A stretch of DNA of 64,000 nucleotides from Jiella pelagia (GCF_026898155.1 NZ_CP114029.1:193501-257500); one strand, 5' to 3'; numbered from the stretch's first letter, positions 49,031 to 60,919 are shown. Made by a program: numbers and translations. Notes: a model not told the origin generated them from the sequence alone.

Positions 49031-49924
49031 ATGAGCAATCCCACCCCGAACGACTGGCGCGCCCTCGGCGAAAGCTTTGCGGACAAGGGCTACATCGCCT
49101 CTCCCGACCTCGCCATGGCGCTGTTCATCGCCCTGAAGCTCGGCCGCCCGCTGCTTCTCGAAGGCGCTGCCGGCGTCGGCAAGACCGAGGTCGCGCGCAC
49201 GCTTGCCCTGGTGAAGGACACCCGCCTCATCCGGCTGCAATGCTATGAGGGCCTCGACGCCGCCCACGCCATCTACGAGTGGAACTATCAGCGCCAGCTC
49301 CTGGCGATCCGCGCCGCGGCCGAAGGCGGCGAGACCGGCCGGAGCGTCGAGCAGCGGATCTTTTCCGAAGAGTTCCTGCTGCAACGCCCGCTGCTGGAGG
49401 CGATCCGGCAGGAGACCCCGCCGGTGCTCCTGATCGACGAGATCGATCGGGCCGACGAGGAGTTCGAGGCCTATCTTCTGGAGGTGCTGTCGGACTTCCA
49501 GATCACCGTGCCGGAGCTCGGCACGATCACCGCCCGCTCGATCCCCCACGTCATCCTCACCTCCAACGGCACGCGCGACCTTTCCGACGCCCTGCGCCGG
49601 CGCTGCCTCTACGCCCATGTCGACTTTCCGAGCCGCGAGAGCGAGCTGAGGATCCTTGCCGCCCGGCACCCCGAGGTCGAACCCGCCCTCGCCCGCCAGA
49701 TCGTCGGCTTCGTCCAGTCCTTGCGAAAGGAAGATCTGGAAAAGACCCCGGGCGTCGCCGAGATGCTGGACTTTGCCGCAGCCCTCGCCGGCCTCGGCAT
49801 CAACGACCTTTCCGCCGATCCGGCGGTGCTGCAGGCAACGCTCGCCACGCTGTTGAAGACGCAAGTGGACCGGGCGTCTGTCCCGACCGAGGTGGCGCAA
49901 CGTCTGGCGGGCAAGGCGTCATGA
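49031..49924 (+). CDS. coxD: CoxD, MoxR-type AAA+ ATPase of CO dehydrogenase maturation
   Basis: 297-residue AAA+ chaperone ATPase that assists formation of the Mo-S-Cu centre in CoxL. Walker A is GAAGVGKTEVART, Walker B is VLLIDEIDRADEEFEAYLLE, sensor 1 is VILTSNGTRDLSDALRRRC with the arginine finger region, and the C-terminal helical lid follows. It is 45 bp after coxL and overlaps coxE by 4 bp. It carries an uninterrupted GAGCTC (49514-49519). It is the second MoxR-type gene in the window besides mxaR. Confidence 0.92.
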   Translation: MSNPTPNDWRALGESFADKGYIASPDLAMALFIALKLGRPLLLEGAAGVGKTEVARTLALVKDTRLIRLQCYEGLDAAHAIYEWNYQRQLLAIRAAAEGGETGRSVEQRIFSEEFLLQRPLLEAIRQETPPVLLIDEIDRADEEFEAYLLEVLSDFQITVPELGTITARSIPHVILTSNGTRDLSDALRRRCLYAHVDFPSRESELRILAARHPEVEPALARQIVGFVQSLRKEDLEKTPGVAEMLDFAAALAGLGINDLSADPAVLQATLATLLKTQVDRASVPTEVAQRLAGKAS

Positions 49925-51108
49925 GCCGGATCACGCGCTTCGCCGCTCGCGATCCCGGGCCCGCCGCCCGCATTTCCGGCTTCATGGCGCATCTGCGCGA
50001 CAACGGCCTCAAGCTCGGCGTCCACGAGACCGCGACAGCGATGCGGGCGCTCTCTATGGTCGAGGCAGCCGATCCACCAGAGGCGCGCCTCGCACTCAAG
50101 GCCGTCTGCGCGGGCTCCGCCGACGAGGCGGCGCGCTTCGACGATCTCTTCGACGCCTATTGGCGAAACGACGGCCGCGTGCGCCAGAAGGTCGTGCGCG
50201 AAGAGGCCGCGACGGAGCGCCAGCACACCCGCTCCTCCCAAACCGCCGAGGAGCCTCAGTCGGCGCGGCGCGGCACCACCCAGAGCCCGGAAGACGGGCG
50301 CGACGACGGCGAGAACGCTACCGACGGAACGGCCCGGCTGATCGCCAGCCGCGCCCGCAATCTGATGACGAAGGACCTGCGCGAACTGGTCTCGCCGCAG
50401 GAGATCGCCGCGGCCGAGACGGTCGCCCGGCGGCTCGCCGCGGCCATTCGCGACCGGCGTTCGCGCCGCCGCCGAGCCGCGCGAAAGGGCGAGGTGATCG
50501 ATTTCCGGCGCACCGTCCGGCTCAGCCTTGCCACAGGCGGCGAGCCGCTCGCTTTGCCCCGCCGCCAGCGTCCCGAGCGCGCGGTTCGCCTCACCGTCCT
50601 TTGCGACGTCTCCGGCTCGATGACCGCCTATGCGCGCGTCTTCCTCGCCTTCGTCGCCGGACTGATCCGCGGCGAGCGGACGGCCGACGCCTATCTCTTC
50701 CACACGAAGCTGGTCCGCATCACCGAGGCGCTGCGCGACGACGATCCGCTGCGGGCGCTCAACCGGCTGACCCTCATGGCGGAAGGCTTCGGCGGCGGCT
50801 CGAAGATCGCCGCCAATCTCGATCGTTTCGCGCACACCTACGCACGCCAGTTCGTCAACGGCCGCAGCGTCGTCGTCGTCCTCTCCGATGGCTACGATAC
50901 CGATCCGCCCGAACTGATGGGCCAAGCGCTCCAGGGGCTGAAGCGGCGCGGCTGCCGGATCGTCTGGCTCAACCCGCTCGCCGGCTGGAAGGGCTATGAG
51001 CCCATCGCCCGCGGCATGGCGGCGGCGCGGCCGCATCTCGATCTTTTCGCCCCGGCGAACACGCTGGCATCGCTCGCGGCGCTCGAATCGGAACTGGCGC
51101 GGATATGA
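49921..51108 (+). CDS. coxE: CoxE, VWA-domain protein of CO dehydrogenase maturation
   Basis: 395-residue protein of the CoxE family. The N-terminal half is helical with a charged, low-complexity middle (about 95-140, rich in Glu/Arg/Ser), then a VWA domain with MIDAS motif LTVLCDVSGSMTAY (near residue 230), LVRITEALR, and VVVVLSDGYDTDPP. It works with CoxD in copper/sulfur insertion. It has an in-frame GAGCCTC (near 50248) that is real, because the frame is unbroken on both sides. Overlaps coxD and coxF by 4 bp each. Confidence 0.92.
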   Translation: MSRITRFAARDPGPAARISGFMAHLRDNGLKLGVHETATAMRALSMVEAADPPEARLALKAVCAGSADEAARFDDLFDAYWRNDGRVRQKVVREEAATERQHTRSSQTAEEPQSARRGTTQSPEDGRDDGENATDGTARLIASRARNLMTKDLRELVSPQEIAAAETVARRLAAAIRDRRSRRRRAARKGEVIDFRRTVRLSLATGGEPLALPRRQRPERAVRLTVLCDVSGSMTAYARVFLAFVAGLIRGERTADAYLFHTKLVRITEALRDDDPLRALNRLTLMAEGFGGGSKIAANLDRFAHTYARQFVNGRSVVVVLSDGYDTDPPELMGQALQGLKRRGCRIVWLNPLAGWKGYEPIARGMAAARPHLDLFAPANTLASLAALESELARI

Positions 51109-51953
51109 GGGAGGCCGGCATGCAGACGTCCTTCGACGACAAGGTTCTGGCGCTGAGGACGAAGGGCGAGGCCTTCGCCATCGCCACCGTCGTGCGCACC
51201 GTCGACGCCACATCGGCCAAGCCCGGGGCAAAAGCCCTGATCCTGGCGGATGGCACGATCGCCGAGGGCTGGATCGGCGGCGGCTGCGCCCGCGGCGCGG
51301 TCACGCGCGCGGCGATCGAGGCACTCGGCGACGGCCAGCCGCGCTTCGTCAGCCTGCGCCCCGAGGAGCTTCTCGACGCCGAAGGCCGGTCCCATGGCGA
51401 AGAGCGCGAGGGCGTCCGCTTCGCCCGCAACCGGTGTCCTTCCAAGGGCTCGATGGACGTCTTCGTCGAACCGGTCACGCCACCGCCGGATCTCGTCGTC
51501 TGCGGCGAAAGCCCGGTGGCGCTCGCCCTGTGCGAACTCTCCTCCCGGCTCGGCATGCGCCGAACCCTCTGCGCCCCCGGCCTCGCCGAGGGCAAGGCGC
51601 CGGAGGTGGAACGGCTTCTCGACGGCTTCGCCCTCCAAACCGGCATCGGCGCCGATCGCTACGTCGTGGTCGCGACCCAGGGCAAAGGTGACGAGGCGGC
51701 GATGCGAGCCGCCCTCGCGGCCGGTGCCGTCTATATCGCCTTTGTCGGCAGCCGCCGGAAATTTGCCGCGCTCTGCGAGCGCCTGGTCGCCGACGGCGTC
51801 GCCCCCTCCGACCTCGCTCAAGTCAAATCCCCGGCCGGTCTCGACATCTCGGCGATCACGCCGGACGAGATCGCCCTGTCGATCCTTGCGGAGATCGTTG
51901 CCGAACGTCGCGGGCGCCAACGCCGCGAGGACAGGAGCAACGGCTCGCCATGA
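51105..51953 (+). CDS. coxF: CoxF, XdhC-like molybdoenzyme maturation protein
   Basis: 282-residue protein of the XdhC/CoxF family, which handles or sulfurates the molybdenum cofactor before insertion. The N-terminal XdhC region has AFAIATVVRTVDATSAKPGAKALI and EGWIGGGCARGAV with the conserved Cys; the C-terminal Rossmann-like part includes RYVVVATQGKGDEAAMRAAL and YIAFVGSRRK, and ends in an EIALSILAEIVAERR helix. It is last of the cox genes seen; there is no coxG, coxI or coxK after it before the convergent minus-strand genes. Nothing further is visible in the 111-bp gap to the next gene. Confidence 0.9.
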   Translation: MREAGMQTSFDDKVLALRTKGEAFAIATVVRTVDATSAKPGAKALILADGTIAEGWIGGGCARGAVTRAAIEALGDGQPRFVSLRPEELLDAEGRSHGEEREGVRFARNRCPSKGSMDVFVEPVTPPPDLVVCGESPVALALCELSSRLGMRRTLCAPGLAEGKAPEVERLLDGFALQTGIGADRYVVVATQGKGDEAAMRAALAAGAVYIAFVGSRRKFAALCERLVADGVAPSDLAQVKSPAGLDISAITPDEIALSILAEIVAERRGRQRREDRSNGSP

Positions 51954-52064
51954 AGGTCTGCCCGCCATCGGCGGTCATCTCGACCCCGCGGTCCTATTGC
52001 TGACGGCGCGTCTTCCCAGTCGCATGCAGCGTGCCTATCGACGCAAAGCCCGCCGGTCGGCCGA

Positions 52065-52331
52065 TCAGGTTCCCGGAATGAAATGCGGGAAATCGTCGGG
52101 TCCAAGGCCCCAGACCTGCGTCACCAGATAGAAGGTTGCGAAGACGACGGTGGCGAGGATGGTCGTCAGGACGAACTTGAAGCCCATGCGTGCGTTGATC
52201 GGGGCACTGTCGGCAGTGCCGAGCGCCCTGTCCCCGCTCTCGTGCTGGGACTGGTTGCCAATCGGTAGGACGACGAAGAGCGTCGTCCACCAGATGATGA
52301 AATAGATCGCCAGAGCTGAAACGATTCCCAT
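52065..52331 (-). CDS. DUF1467 family small membrane protein
   Basis: 88-residue protein with two predicted membrane helices (SALAIYFIIWWTTLFVVLPIG at the N terminus and FVLTTILATVVFATFYLVTQVWG at the C terminus) joined by a short hydrophilic loop. Such DUF1467 proteins follow methylmalonyl-CoA epimerase and RNase J genes downstream of complex I operons in many Hyphomicrobiales. Function unknown. 159 bp separate it from the epimerase gene, and I see no gene there. Confidence 0.85.
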   Translation of the reverse strand: MGIVSALAIYFIIWWTTLFVVLPIGNQSQHESGDRALGTADSAPINARMGFKFVLTTILATVVFATFYLVTQVWGLGPDDFPHFIPGT

Positions 52332-52490
52332 CGGATTCTCCCTCGGTTCGCCGGCGCAGGAACCGGCGATGCGACGGCCCTCGAACGCTCACCGTCTGGC
52401 GTGACGCTCGTACAGCCGGAATACGTTGAATTGAGGTTGAGAGACAGGAGCACGGTCGTCAACCCGGGACGTCCAAACGCGCCCTCGATC

Positions 52491-52895
<405 letters not shown>

Positions 52896-52974
52896 CGAAC
52901 GAAACTCTCCTCCCCTTGCCTCGGACGCGGCCGGAAAGCCGCGCCTCGACGTTCAGGCCATCATTCGCGGCCGT

Positions 52975-54651
52975 TCAGGGCTTGGAAACGAACACCGAGA
53001 CGATCGGCTTCTTGCCCCAGGCATCGGCCGCCGCAAAGCGGACGGCCTTGCGAACCGCCTCGCGCACCGTCTCGATGTCGCCCCGCCGCTTCGGCGGGAT
53101 GCTCTCGAAGGCGTCGACCGCGGCATCGGCGAGGATGTCCTCCATTTCGTCGCCCTCCTCGTCCTCCCGCGGCAGGCCGAGGATGACCATCTCCGGATCG
53201 TCGCGGAGCGTCAGCTTCGACGTCATCTCGACATGGACGGCAACATGGCCGACGAAGGACAGGCGCCGGCGCTCGACGATGCCCATCTCCTCGGGCGTTC
53301 CGATCAGCCGGCCATCCTTGTAGAGCCGCCCGACAGGCACCTCGTCGACGACCATCGCAGGGGCCGGCGCGAGGCGAACCATCGCGCCGTTGCGGATCGG
53401 CAAGACCGTCTTGACGCCGGCCTCCCGGGCGAGCGCCTCGTGGGCGACGAGATGAGCCGCCTCGCCATGGGCGGGAATGGCAATCTCGGGCCGCACCCAG
53501 GCATACATCTCCTTCATCTCGCGCCGACGCGGATGGCCGGAAACGTGCACGAGCGCCTCCCCATCCTCGAGAACCCTGATACCGCGGTCGATCAGGGCAT
53601 TCTTGATCTCGATGATGCCCTTCTCGTTGCCCGGGATCGAGCGGGAGGAAAAGATCACCATGTCGCCCTTCGACAGGCTGACGGCCGGATGCTCGTCGCG
53701 CGACAGCCTGGCGAGCGCGGCGCGCGGCTCACCCTGGCTGCCGGTGAGAATGATCACCGCCTTCTCGCGGGGAATGTAGCCGAAGTCCTGCTCGGTGAGG
53801 AACGGCGGCAGGCCTTCCAGATAGCCGAGTTCGTCGGCGACATCGACGACGCGGCGCATGGAGCGGCCCATCAGCAGCGCCTGACGGCCCGCATCGCGCG
53901 CCGCCTCCGCCACTGCCCGGATCCGCCCGACATTGGAGGAAAAGGTGGTGATCGCGACGCGTCCTGGCGCTTCGGCGATGATTTTCGCCAAGGAGGCCGA
54001 GACCTCCCGCTCCGAGGGGCTGACGCCGTCACGCATGGCATTGGTGGAATCGGCGACCATGGCGAGAACGCCCTCGTCGCCGATGGCGCGCAGCCGCGCC
54101 TCGTCGGTGGGCAGGCCCAGAACCGGCGTGGCGTCGATCTTCCAGTCGCCGGTGTGGAGCACCGTTCCCGCCGGCGTCCGGATCGCCAGTGCGACCGGCT
54201 CCGGGATCGAGTGGGTGACGTTGATCGCCTCGATCTCGAAGGGACCGACGCGAAACCGCTCGCCTGCGTTGAAGACGGTGACGGGGATCTTCGGCGCGCC
54301 GGGCTCGCCCTCGCGCTTGGCCGCCAGCAACGCGGCGCTGAACGGAGTGGCATAGACCGGCGCCTTCAGCCGCGGCCACAGGTCGAGCAGCGCGCCGTAG
54401 TGATCCTCATGGGCGTGGGTGATGACGATGCCCTTCAGCGCCAGACGCTGTTCCTTGATGAACCGGATGTCCGGCAGCACCAGGTCGACGCCCGGCATGT
54501 CCGGCCCGGCGAAGGAAACGCCGCAATCGACGACGATCCACTCGCGGTCGTCCTCGGGGCCATAGCCATAAAGGGCAAAATTCATCCCGATCTCGCCGAC
54601 GCCGCCCAGGGGACAGAAGACCAGTTCGCCGTTCTTATCGTTGTTCATCAA
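52975..54651 (-). CDS. rnj: Ribonuclease J
   Basis: 558-residue metallo-beta-lactamase/beta-CASP RNase, 5'-to-3' exonuclease and endonuclease in RNA processing. The zinc motif HxHxDH is [10 protein letters not shown] (H79, H81, D83, H84), with later LHTGDWKID and the beta-CASP region [13 protein letters not shown], and a C-terminal [10 protein letters not shown] plus ISGHPRR-like [10 protein letters not shown]. Start at 54651, overlapping the birA stop by 4 bp. Complete. Confidence 0.94.
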   Translation of the reverse strand: MMNNDKNGELVFCPLGGVGEIGMNFALYGYGPEDDREWIVVDCGVSFAGPDMPGVDLVLPDIRFIKEQRLALKGIVITHAHEDHYGALLDLWPRLKAPVYATPFSAALLAAKREGEPGAPKIPVTVFNAGERFRVGPFEIEAINVTHSIPEPVALAIRTPAGTVLHTGDWKIDATPVLGLPTDEARLRAIGDEGVLAMVADSTNAMRDGVSPSEREVSASLAKIIAEAPGRVAITTFSSNVGRIRAVAEAARDAGRQALLMGRSMRRVVDVADELGYLEGLPPFLTEQDFGYIPREKAVIILTGSQGEPRAALARLSRDEHPAVSLSKGDMVIFSSRSIPGNEKGIIEIKNALIDRGIRVLEDGEALVHVSGHPRRREMKEMYAWVRPEIAIPAHGEAAHLVAHEALAREAGVKTVLPIRNGAMVRLAPAPAMVVDEVPVGRLYKDGRLIGTPEEMGIVERRRLSFVGHVAVHVEMTSKLTLRDDPEMVILGLPREDEEGDEMEDILADAAVDAFESIPPKRRGDIETVREAVRKAVRFAAADAWGKKPIVSVFVSKP

Positions 54652-55493
54652 ACATTTGCCTTCAAATTTTTCACCGACGCGACAGCGCCGAAATGCACAT
54701 CTCCCGCCGCAACCTTCGTCATATGCCCATTCGTCTCTCGGATGACGAGATGGCAGTCCGCATCGATGGTTTCAAACACCCCGCGGACGATCCGGCCTCC
54801 CGTGTCGACGGCGATCTCCGAACCGATGCCCGCCGCCGATCCGAGCCACTTTTCGCGAACCGCGGGAAGATCACCGCCGTCCCGCCAGAGCCGCAGATTG
54901 TCGACGAAGGCATCGGAAAGGGCGAAGAACAGGTCACCCGCCGAGCACGAGGCGCCCATAGTGGCAAGATCGGTCGCCGGATAGGGCGTCTCACGCGGGT
55001 GGTCGACGACGTTGACGCCGATACCGATAGCGACCGCGAGGTCGTCGGTTCCAACTCCAGCGGTTTCGAGCAGAATTCCCGACAGCTTGGCACCGTCGGC
55101 AAGGACGTCATTCGGCCACTTCAGGGCAAAGCGACCGCCGCCCGCCAGATCACCGCCATCGGGAGCGATGGCGATGGCCCGGCGCGGCATCACAGCCTCG
55201 AGCGCATCGCGCAGCGCAAGCGCGGCGACGAAGCCGAGCGAGGCGGCAGTCGCAAGCTCGACCTTCGGCCGCAGAAGCAGCGTCGCGGCGAGATTTCCGG
55301 GCCGCCCCTCCCAGGGCCTGCCACGGCGCCCGCGCCCGCCGGTCTGATGGTCGGTGACGAGCCAGAGCCCGCCAGGATCGCCCGCCGACGCGCGCTCCAG
55401 CGCCAAGGCATTGGTCGAGCCGATGTCGGGAAAGGATTCGAGCCGGAAACCGTCCGCGACCGCCGTTGGAGAAAGGTTGAAACCGCGTGTCAC
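54648..55493 (-). CDS. birA: Biotin-[acetyl-CoA-carboxylase] ligase
   Basis: 281-residue biotin protein ligase without the N-terminal DNA-binding domain. The biotin/ATP site is [17 protein letters not shown] and [31 protein letters not shown] and [10 protein letters not shown] complete the fold. A GTG at 55493 starts right after the nuoN stop, giving [21 protein letters not shown] before FPDIGSTN. Because of a frameshift in nuoN the raw frame runs continuously from nuoN into birA, producing an apparent 763-residue fusion; this is an artefact. Overlaps rnj by 4 bp. Confidence 0.9.
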   Translation of the reverse strand: MTRGFNLSPTAVADGFRLESFPDIGSTNALALERASAGDPGGLWLVTDHQTGGRGRRGRPWEGRPGNLAATLLLRPKVELATAASLGFVAALALRDALEAVMPRRAIAIAPDGGDLAGGGRFALKWPNDVLADGAKLSGILLETAGVGTDDLAVAIGIGVNVVDHPRETPYPATDLATMGASCSAGDLFFALSDAFVDNLRLWRDGGDLPAVREKWLGSAAGIGSEIAVDTGGRIVRGVFETIDADCHLVIRETNGHMTKVAAGDVHFGAVASVKNLKANV

Positions 55494-55495
55494 CG

Positions 55496-56939
55496 TCAGA
55501 AGAAGGTTCTGGCAGCAGCCTCGGCTGCATCGAAGATCGGGCCGCCGAGGAAGATGTAGAGCGGGAAGACGATGAGGCCCGTCACCCACAGGACCGCCCG
55601 GAGGCTCGATCGCCATCGGCACGAAGGCTTCCGCCGGCTCGTCGAACCACATCACCTTGACGAGGCGCAGGTAGTAATAGAGGCCGACGACCGAAGCGAG
55701 GACGCCGATGATCGCCAGCGGCCAGAGCCCGGCCTGCACCGCCGACATGAACACGAAGTACTTGGCGATGAAGCCGGCAAGCGGCGGCAGGCCGGCGAGC
55801 GACAGCATCATGATCGACAAGAACACCGCCATGACAGGGTTGGTCTGCGACAGGCCGGCAAGATCGTCGATCTCCTCCACCATCCCGTCGCGCCGCCGCA
55901 TGGCGAGGATGACGGCAAAGGTGCCGAGCGTCATCACCAGATAGATGGTCATGTAGAGGATGACGCCCCTGACGCCCTCGACGCTCGCCGGAGCAAGACC
56001 CACCAGCGCGTAGCCCATGTGGCCGATCGACGAATAGGCCATCAGCCGCTTGATGTTGTGCTGGCCGATGGCGGCGAAGGCGCCGAACACCATGGAGGCG
56101 ATGGAGATGAAAACGATCACCTGCTGCCACTGATCCGACAGAGGCTCGAAGCCCTGCACCGTGAAGCGGGTGAGCAGCGCCATGGCCGCTACCTTCGGCG
56201 CTCCGGCGAGGAAGGCAGTAATCGGTGTCGGCGCGCCCTCGTAGACGTCTGGCGTCCACATGTGGAACGGCACGGCGGAAATCTTGAAGGCAAGGCCGGC
56301 GAGGACGAAGACAAGGCCGACGATCAGCCCGAGCGAACTGCCGCTCTCTGCAATGGTGGCTGCGATACGGGTGAATTCGATGTGGCCGGTGAAGCCGTAG
56401 ACCATCGACGCGCCGTAGAGCAGCATGCCCGAGGACAGAGCGCCAAGGACGAAGTATTTCAGCCCGGCCTCGGTCGAGCGGACGCTGTCGCGGTTGATCG
56501 CCGCGAGGACGTAGATCGCCAACGACTGGAGTTCCAGCCCGAGATAGAGCGAGATCATGTCGCCGGCGGAGACCATCATCATCATGCCGGTGGTCGACAG
56601 AAGCACCAGCACCGGGAACTCGAAGCGGTTGAAGCGCTCGCTCTCGGCAAAGCCGACGGACATGATCACTGCGGCGGCAGAGCCAACGAGAACGAGGATC
56701 TTCATGAAGCGGGCGAACGGATCCAGCACGAAGGAACCGCCGAAGCCGACGCCGAGCGGCGTGATCAGGATCAGCCACAACGCCGCGATGATGATCACCG
56801 CAACGGAAAGTCCGGTCACCGTTTGGGAGCTTTTCTCGCCCATGAAGACGCCGAACATCAGGAGGATCATGGCGCCGACCGACATGATCAGTTCTGGCGC
56901 TGCGATCGAAAGGCTGCTCGTGAGCATATCGGGCATCAT
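55496..56939 (-). CDS. nuoN: NADH-quinone oxidoreductase subunit N, apparent frameshift at 55601-55607
   Basis: Antiporter-like proton-pumping subunit of complex I with about 14 helices; the Lys/His-containing core [16 protein letters not shown] motif appears as [20 protein letters not shown] and the broken helix region as [17 protein letters not shown]. The frame breaks at GAGGCTC (plus strand, 55601-55607); with GAGCTC the end reads [23 protein letters not shown] and stops at 55496, giving 480 residues. Start taken as the first of two ATGs at 56939. Last nuo gene of the operon. Confidence 0.93.
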
Positions 56940-57022
56940 GGGCGGTCGGCCTCAAAGCTTGGACTTGTCACGCCCGGCGGTCCTTTGGGCCCGCCGCCGG
57001 CGTCGGTCGTAGAAATTCGTTC

Positions 57023-57050
57023 CGGCGGGGCGGAGAATGCCCCACCGCCG
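57023..57050 (-). terminator. Hairpin between nuoM and nuoN
   Basis: On the minus strand, directly after the nuoM stop, CGGCGG pairs with CCGCCG (57045-57050 with 57023-57028), extended by GG/CC past one bulge. There is no T-run, and nuoN follows 112 bp later in the same direction, so attenuation or message protection is as likely as termination. Confidence 0.4.
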
Positions 57051-57051
57051 A

Positions 57052-58560
57052 TCAGTGCAGCGTCGCGACGCTGCCGGCGGCCTCGAGTGCCGCCGAATAA
57101 CTGTTGACGAGGCTCTCCACCGAGGCCGCCGTCACGTCGAAGACCGGCATCGGATAGACACCGAAGAAGATCACCAGCGCCACCAGCGGATAGAGCAGCA
57201 GCTTCTCGCGGCCGGAGAGATCGAGGATCGAGCGCAGGCTCTCCTTCTCCAGCGCGCCGAAGATGACCCGGCGGTAGAGCCACAGCGCATAGCCGGCGGA
57301 CAGGACGACGCCCGTCGTCGCGAAGATCGCCACCCAGCTGTTCACCTGGAAGACACCGAGCAGCGTCAGGAACTCGCCGACGAAACCGGAAGTGCCTGGC
57401 AGGCCGACATTCGCCATGGTGAAGATCAGCATGACCACCGCATAGTGCGGCATCCGGTTGACGAGCCCGCCATAGGCCGAGATCTCGCGGGTGTGCATGC
57501 GGTCGTAGACGACACCGACGCACAGGAACAGCGCGCCGGAGACGAGGCCGTGGGAGAGCATCTGGAAGATCGCCCCCTGCACGCCCTGCTCGTTGGCGGC
57601 GAAGATGCCCATGGTCACGAAGCCCATATGAGCGACGGAGGAATAGGCGATCAGCTTCTTGATGTCCTCCTGCATCAGCGCGACCAGCGAGGTGTAGATG
57701 ATCGCGACGACCGACAGCGCGAAGACCAGCGGCGCGAAATCCGCCGAGGCGAGCGGGAACATCGGCAGCGAGAAGCGCAGGAAGCCGTAGCCGCCGAGCT
57801 TCAGGAGGATACCAGCGAGGATGACGGACCCCGCCGTCGGCGCCTCGACGTGAGCGTCGGGCAGCCAGGTATGGACCGGCCACATCGGCATCTTCACCGC
57901 GAAGGATGCGAAGAAGGCGAGCCACAGCCAGGTCTGCATCTCGGCCGGGAACTGGTGCTGCAGGAGATCCGGGATCGAGGTCGTGCCGGCGTTCCAATAC
58001 ATCGCCATGATGGCGATCAGCATCAGCACCGAGCCGAGGAAGGTGTAGAGGAAGAACTTGTAGCTCGCATAGATGCGGCGCTTGCCGCCCCACACGCCGA
58101 TGATCAGGAACATCGGGATGAGGCCGCCCTCGAAGAAGATGTAGAAGAGCACCAGGTCGAGCGAGCAGAAGACGCCGATGACCAGCGTTTCCAGCACGAG
58201 GAAGGCGATCATGTAGTCCTTCACCCGGACCTTGACGCTCTCGAAGCTCGCCAGGATGCACAGCGGCATCAGGAAGGTCGTCAGAATGACGAACAGCATC
58301 GAAATGCCGTCGACGCCCATGTGATAGGTGATCGAGCCGCCGATCCAGTCGGAGCGCTCGACCATCTGGAAGCCGGGATTGGACGCATCGAAGTCGATCC
58401 AGACCCAAAGCGACACGATGAACGTGAACACAGTCGTCAAGAGCGCGACGTTGCGCACGTTGCGCCGGGCGAGCTCGTTGTCGTCCTTGATGAACAGGAT
58501 GAGGAGCGCCCCGACCAGCGGCAGGAAGGTGACGGTCGAAAGGATCGGCCAGTCGGTCAT
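57052..58560 (-). CDS. nuoM: NADH-quinone oxidoreductase subunit M
   Basis: 502-residue antiporter-like membrane subunit of complex I. Core motifs: [20 protein letters not shown], the Glu of [17 protein letters not shown] (TM5), [20 protein letters not shown] with proton-path Lys and His, and [29 protein letters not shown]. It is complete and starts sharing one base with the nuoL stop (TGATG). Contains an uninterrupted GAGCTC at 58471-58476. Confidence 0.96.
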   Translation of the reverse strand: MTDWPILSTVTFLPLVGALLILFIKDDNELARRNVRNVALLTTVFTFIVSLWVWIDFDASNPGFQMVERSDWIGGSITYHMGVDGISMLFVILTTFLMPLCILASFESVKVRVKDYMIAFLVLETLVIGVFCSLDLVLFYIFFEGGLIPMFLIIGVWGGKRRIYASYKFFLYTFLGSVLMLIAIMAMYWNAGTTSIPDLLQHQFPAEMQTWLWLAFFASFAVKMPMWPVHTWLPDAHVEAPTAGSVILAGILLKLGGYGFLRFSLPMFPLASADFAPLVFALSVVAIIYTSLVALMQEDIKKLIAYSSVAHMGFVTMGIFAANEQGVQGAIFQMLSHGLVSGALFLCVGVVYDRMHTREISAYGGLVNRMPHYAVVMLIFTMANVGLPGTSGFVGEFLTLLGVFQVNSWVAIFATTGVVLSAGYALWLYRRVIFGALEKESLRSILDLSGREKLLLYPLVALVIFFGVYPMPVFDVTAASVESLVNSYSAALEAAGSVATLH

Positions 58561-60585
58561 CAGTTTGCTCCCCCGAGCATCATCCAGGTGACCAGCGCGG
58601 CAACGCCGATCAGCATCGCGAAGGCGTAGTGATAGAGATAGCCGCTCTGCAGGCGCACCACCCGGCCGGTGACGTCCATGACGCGCGCCGACACCCCGTC
58701 AGGCCCGAGGCCGTCGATCACCTTGCCGTCGCCGGTCTTCCACAGGAAGCGGCCGATCCGCTGAGCGGGCTTCACGAACAGGAAGTCGTAGAGGCTCGTC
58801 GAAGTACCACTTGTTGAGGAGGAACTGGTAGAGGCCGCGGTTGCGGTCCGCCGTTCCCTTCGCAAGGCTCGGCTTGGCGATGTAGAAGTAGTAGGCTCCG
58901 ACGAAGCCGACGACCATGCAAAGGGTCGGCAGCAGCGCGATCCACAGCGAGATCTCGTGCATGTCGTGCAGCACGTGGTTCTCGGAGCCGGTGTAGAGCG
59001 CAGTACGCCAGAACTCGCCATAGCCCTCGCCGATGAACACGTCGGCAAAGAGAATGCCTGCGAACAGTGCGCCGGCGGCGAGCACGAACAGCGGCACCAG
59101 CATCACCATAGGCGACTCGTGGATGTGATGCATCACATCGGCCGAAGCGCGCGGCTTGCCGTGGAAGGTCATGAAGATCAGCCGCCAGGAGTAGAAACTG
59201 GTCAGGGCGGCGGCGATCACCGTCAGTCCCCACCCATAGAGGGCGAACGAGTTGTGGCCGACGAAGGCCGCCTCGATGATCGCGTCCTTGGAGAAGTAGC
59301 CGGCGGTGAAGGGGAAGCCGGTAAGCGCCAGCGTGCCGATCACCATCATCCAGTAGGTCTTCGGGATGTGCTTCCGGAGGCCGCCCATCCGGCGCATGTC
59401 CTGCTCGTCCGAGACCGCATGGATGACCGAGCCGGCGCCGAGGAACAGGAGCGCCTTGAAGAAGGCGTGGGTGAACAGGTGGAAGATCGCTGGGCCATAG
59501 GCCCCGACGCCGAGCGCGACGAACATGTAGCCGAGCTGCGAGCAGGTCGAATAGGCGATCACGCGCTTGATGTCGTTCTGCACGAGGCCGATGGTGGCCG
59601 CGAAGAACGCCGTCGTTGCGCCGATGAAGGTAACGAAGGTCAGCGCCGAGGGGCTGAGTTCGAATAGCGGCGACATGCGCGCCAGCATGAAGACGCCGGC
59701 GGTGACCATGGTGGCGGCGTGAATGAGCGCCGAAACCGGGGTCGGGCCTTCCATCGCGTCCGGCAGCCAGGTGTGAAGGCCGATCTGCGCCGACTTGCCC
59801 ATGGCGCCCATGAAAAGGAGCAGGCAGACGACGGTCAGCGCGCTGCCCATGGTCAGGCCATAGCCGGCGAAGTTCATGACGACATCGCCGGTAGCCGCGG
59901 TCGCGCTATGCGTCGCGGCCTCTGCGCCGGCCGCCGCCGCGTCATGCCCTGGCCCGCCGAGCGCGCCCGCAACGTCCGCTGCGCCCGCAAAGATCGTGTC
60001 GAGGTTCACCGAGCCGAACAGCGCGAAGACGCCGAAAATGCCCAGCGCAAATCCGAAGTCGCCGACGCGGTTGACGACGAAGGCCTTCATCGCCGCGGCG
60101 TTGGCCGAGGGTTTCTTGTACCAGAAACCGATCAGCAAATAGGAGGCGAGGCCGACGCCCTCCCAGCCGAAGAACATCTGGACGAGGTTGTTCGACGTCA
60201 CCAGCATCAGCATGGCGAAGGTGAAGAGCGAGAGATAGGCGAAGAACCGCGCCCGATGCGGGTCGTGGTGCATGTAGCCTATGGAATAGACGTGCACCAG
60301 GCAGGACACGGTGTTCACGACCACCAGCATCACCAGCGTCAGCCGGTCGATCCTGAGCGACCATGCAACGTCGAGCGTGCCCGACTGCATCCACTGCAGG
60401 AGCGGGACGCGCAGCGTCTCTCCTTCGCCGAAGCCGAAGGAGATGAAGGCGATCCAGGAGAGGATCGCCGCCACCACCATGAAGCCCGACAAGGTATATT
60501 CGCAGGCCTTCGCGCCGATCGACTTGCCGAACAGCCCGGCGATCAGGAAGCCCGCGAGCGGCAGGAGGACGATGATCGTGTACAC
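58560..60585 (-). CDS. nuoL: NADH-quinone oxidoreductase subunit L, apparent frameshift at 58791-58797
   Basis: Distal antiporter-like subunit with the long lateral helix. Motifs: [61 protein letters not shown], and [14 protein letters not shown]. The frame breaks at GAGGCTC (58791-58797) near the end; correction gives ...[21 protein letters not shown]... and 674 residues to a stop at 58560. The start is GTG 60585 ([14 protein letters not shown]), 5 bp after the nuoK stop. An Ala/Gly-rich insert (about residues 196-222) lengthens the protein slightly. Confidence 0.94.
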
Positions 60586-60590
60586 CGCGA

Positions 60591-60899
60591 TCAGCCTTTC
60601 ATCGTGTTGACGTCGTCGACGGCGATCGAGCCGCGATTGCGGAAGAAGACGACCAGGATGGCGAGACCGATGGCGGCCTCGGCCGCCGCGACGGTCAGGA
60701 TGAAGAGCGCGAAGACCTGGCCGACGAGATCGCCGAGGAAGGCCGAGAAGGCCACCATGTTGATGTTGACCGCAAGCAGGATCAGCTCCACCGACATCAG
60801 GATGGTGATGATGTTCTTGCGGTTCATGAAGATGCCGAAGACGCCGGTGACGAACAGGATCGCCGCGACGGTCAGGTAATGGCCGAGACCGATTTCCAT
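60591..60899 (-). CDS. nuoK: NADH-quinone oxidoreductase subunit K
   Basis: 102-residue complex I subunit with three helices: [44 protein letters not shown] (with the conserved Glu in SVELIL) and [22 protein letters not shown] (second Glu, AAEAAIG). These glutamates belong to the proton path. 20 bp after nuoJ and 5 bp before nuoL. Confidence 0.96.
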   Translation of the reverse strand: MEIGLGHYLTVAAILFVTGVFGIFMNRKNIITILMSVELILLAVNINMVAFSAFLGDLVGQVFALFILTVAAAEAAIGLAILVVFFRNRGSIAVDDVNTMKG

Positions 60900-60919
60900 G
60901 GGTGTCAGTTCCTTGTCCC

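Noticed and set aside
54648..56939. A fused NuoN-BirA protein
   Set aside because: The junction is at a GAGGCTC site shared with the other frameshifts, and both genes have normal ends once one base is removed.
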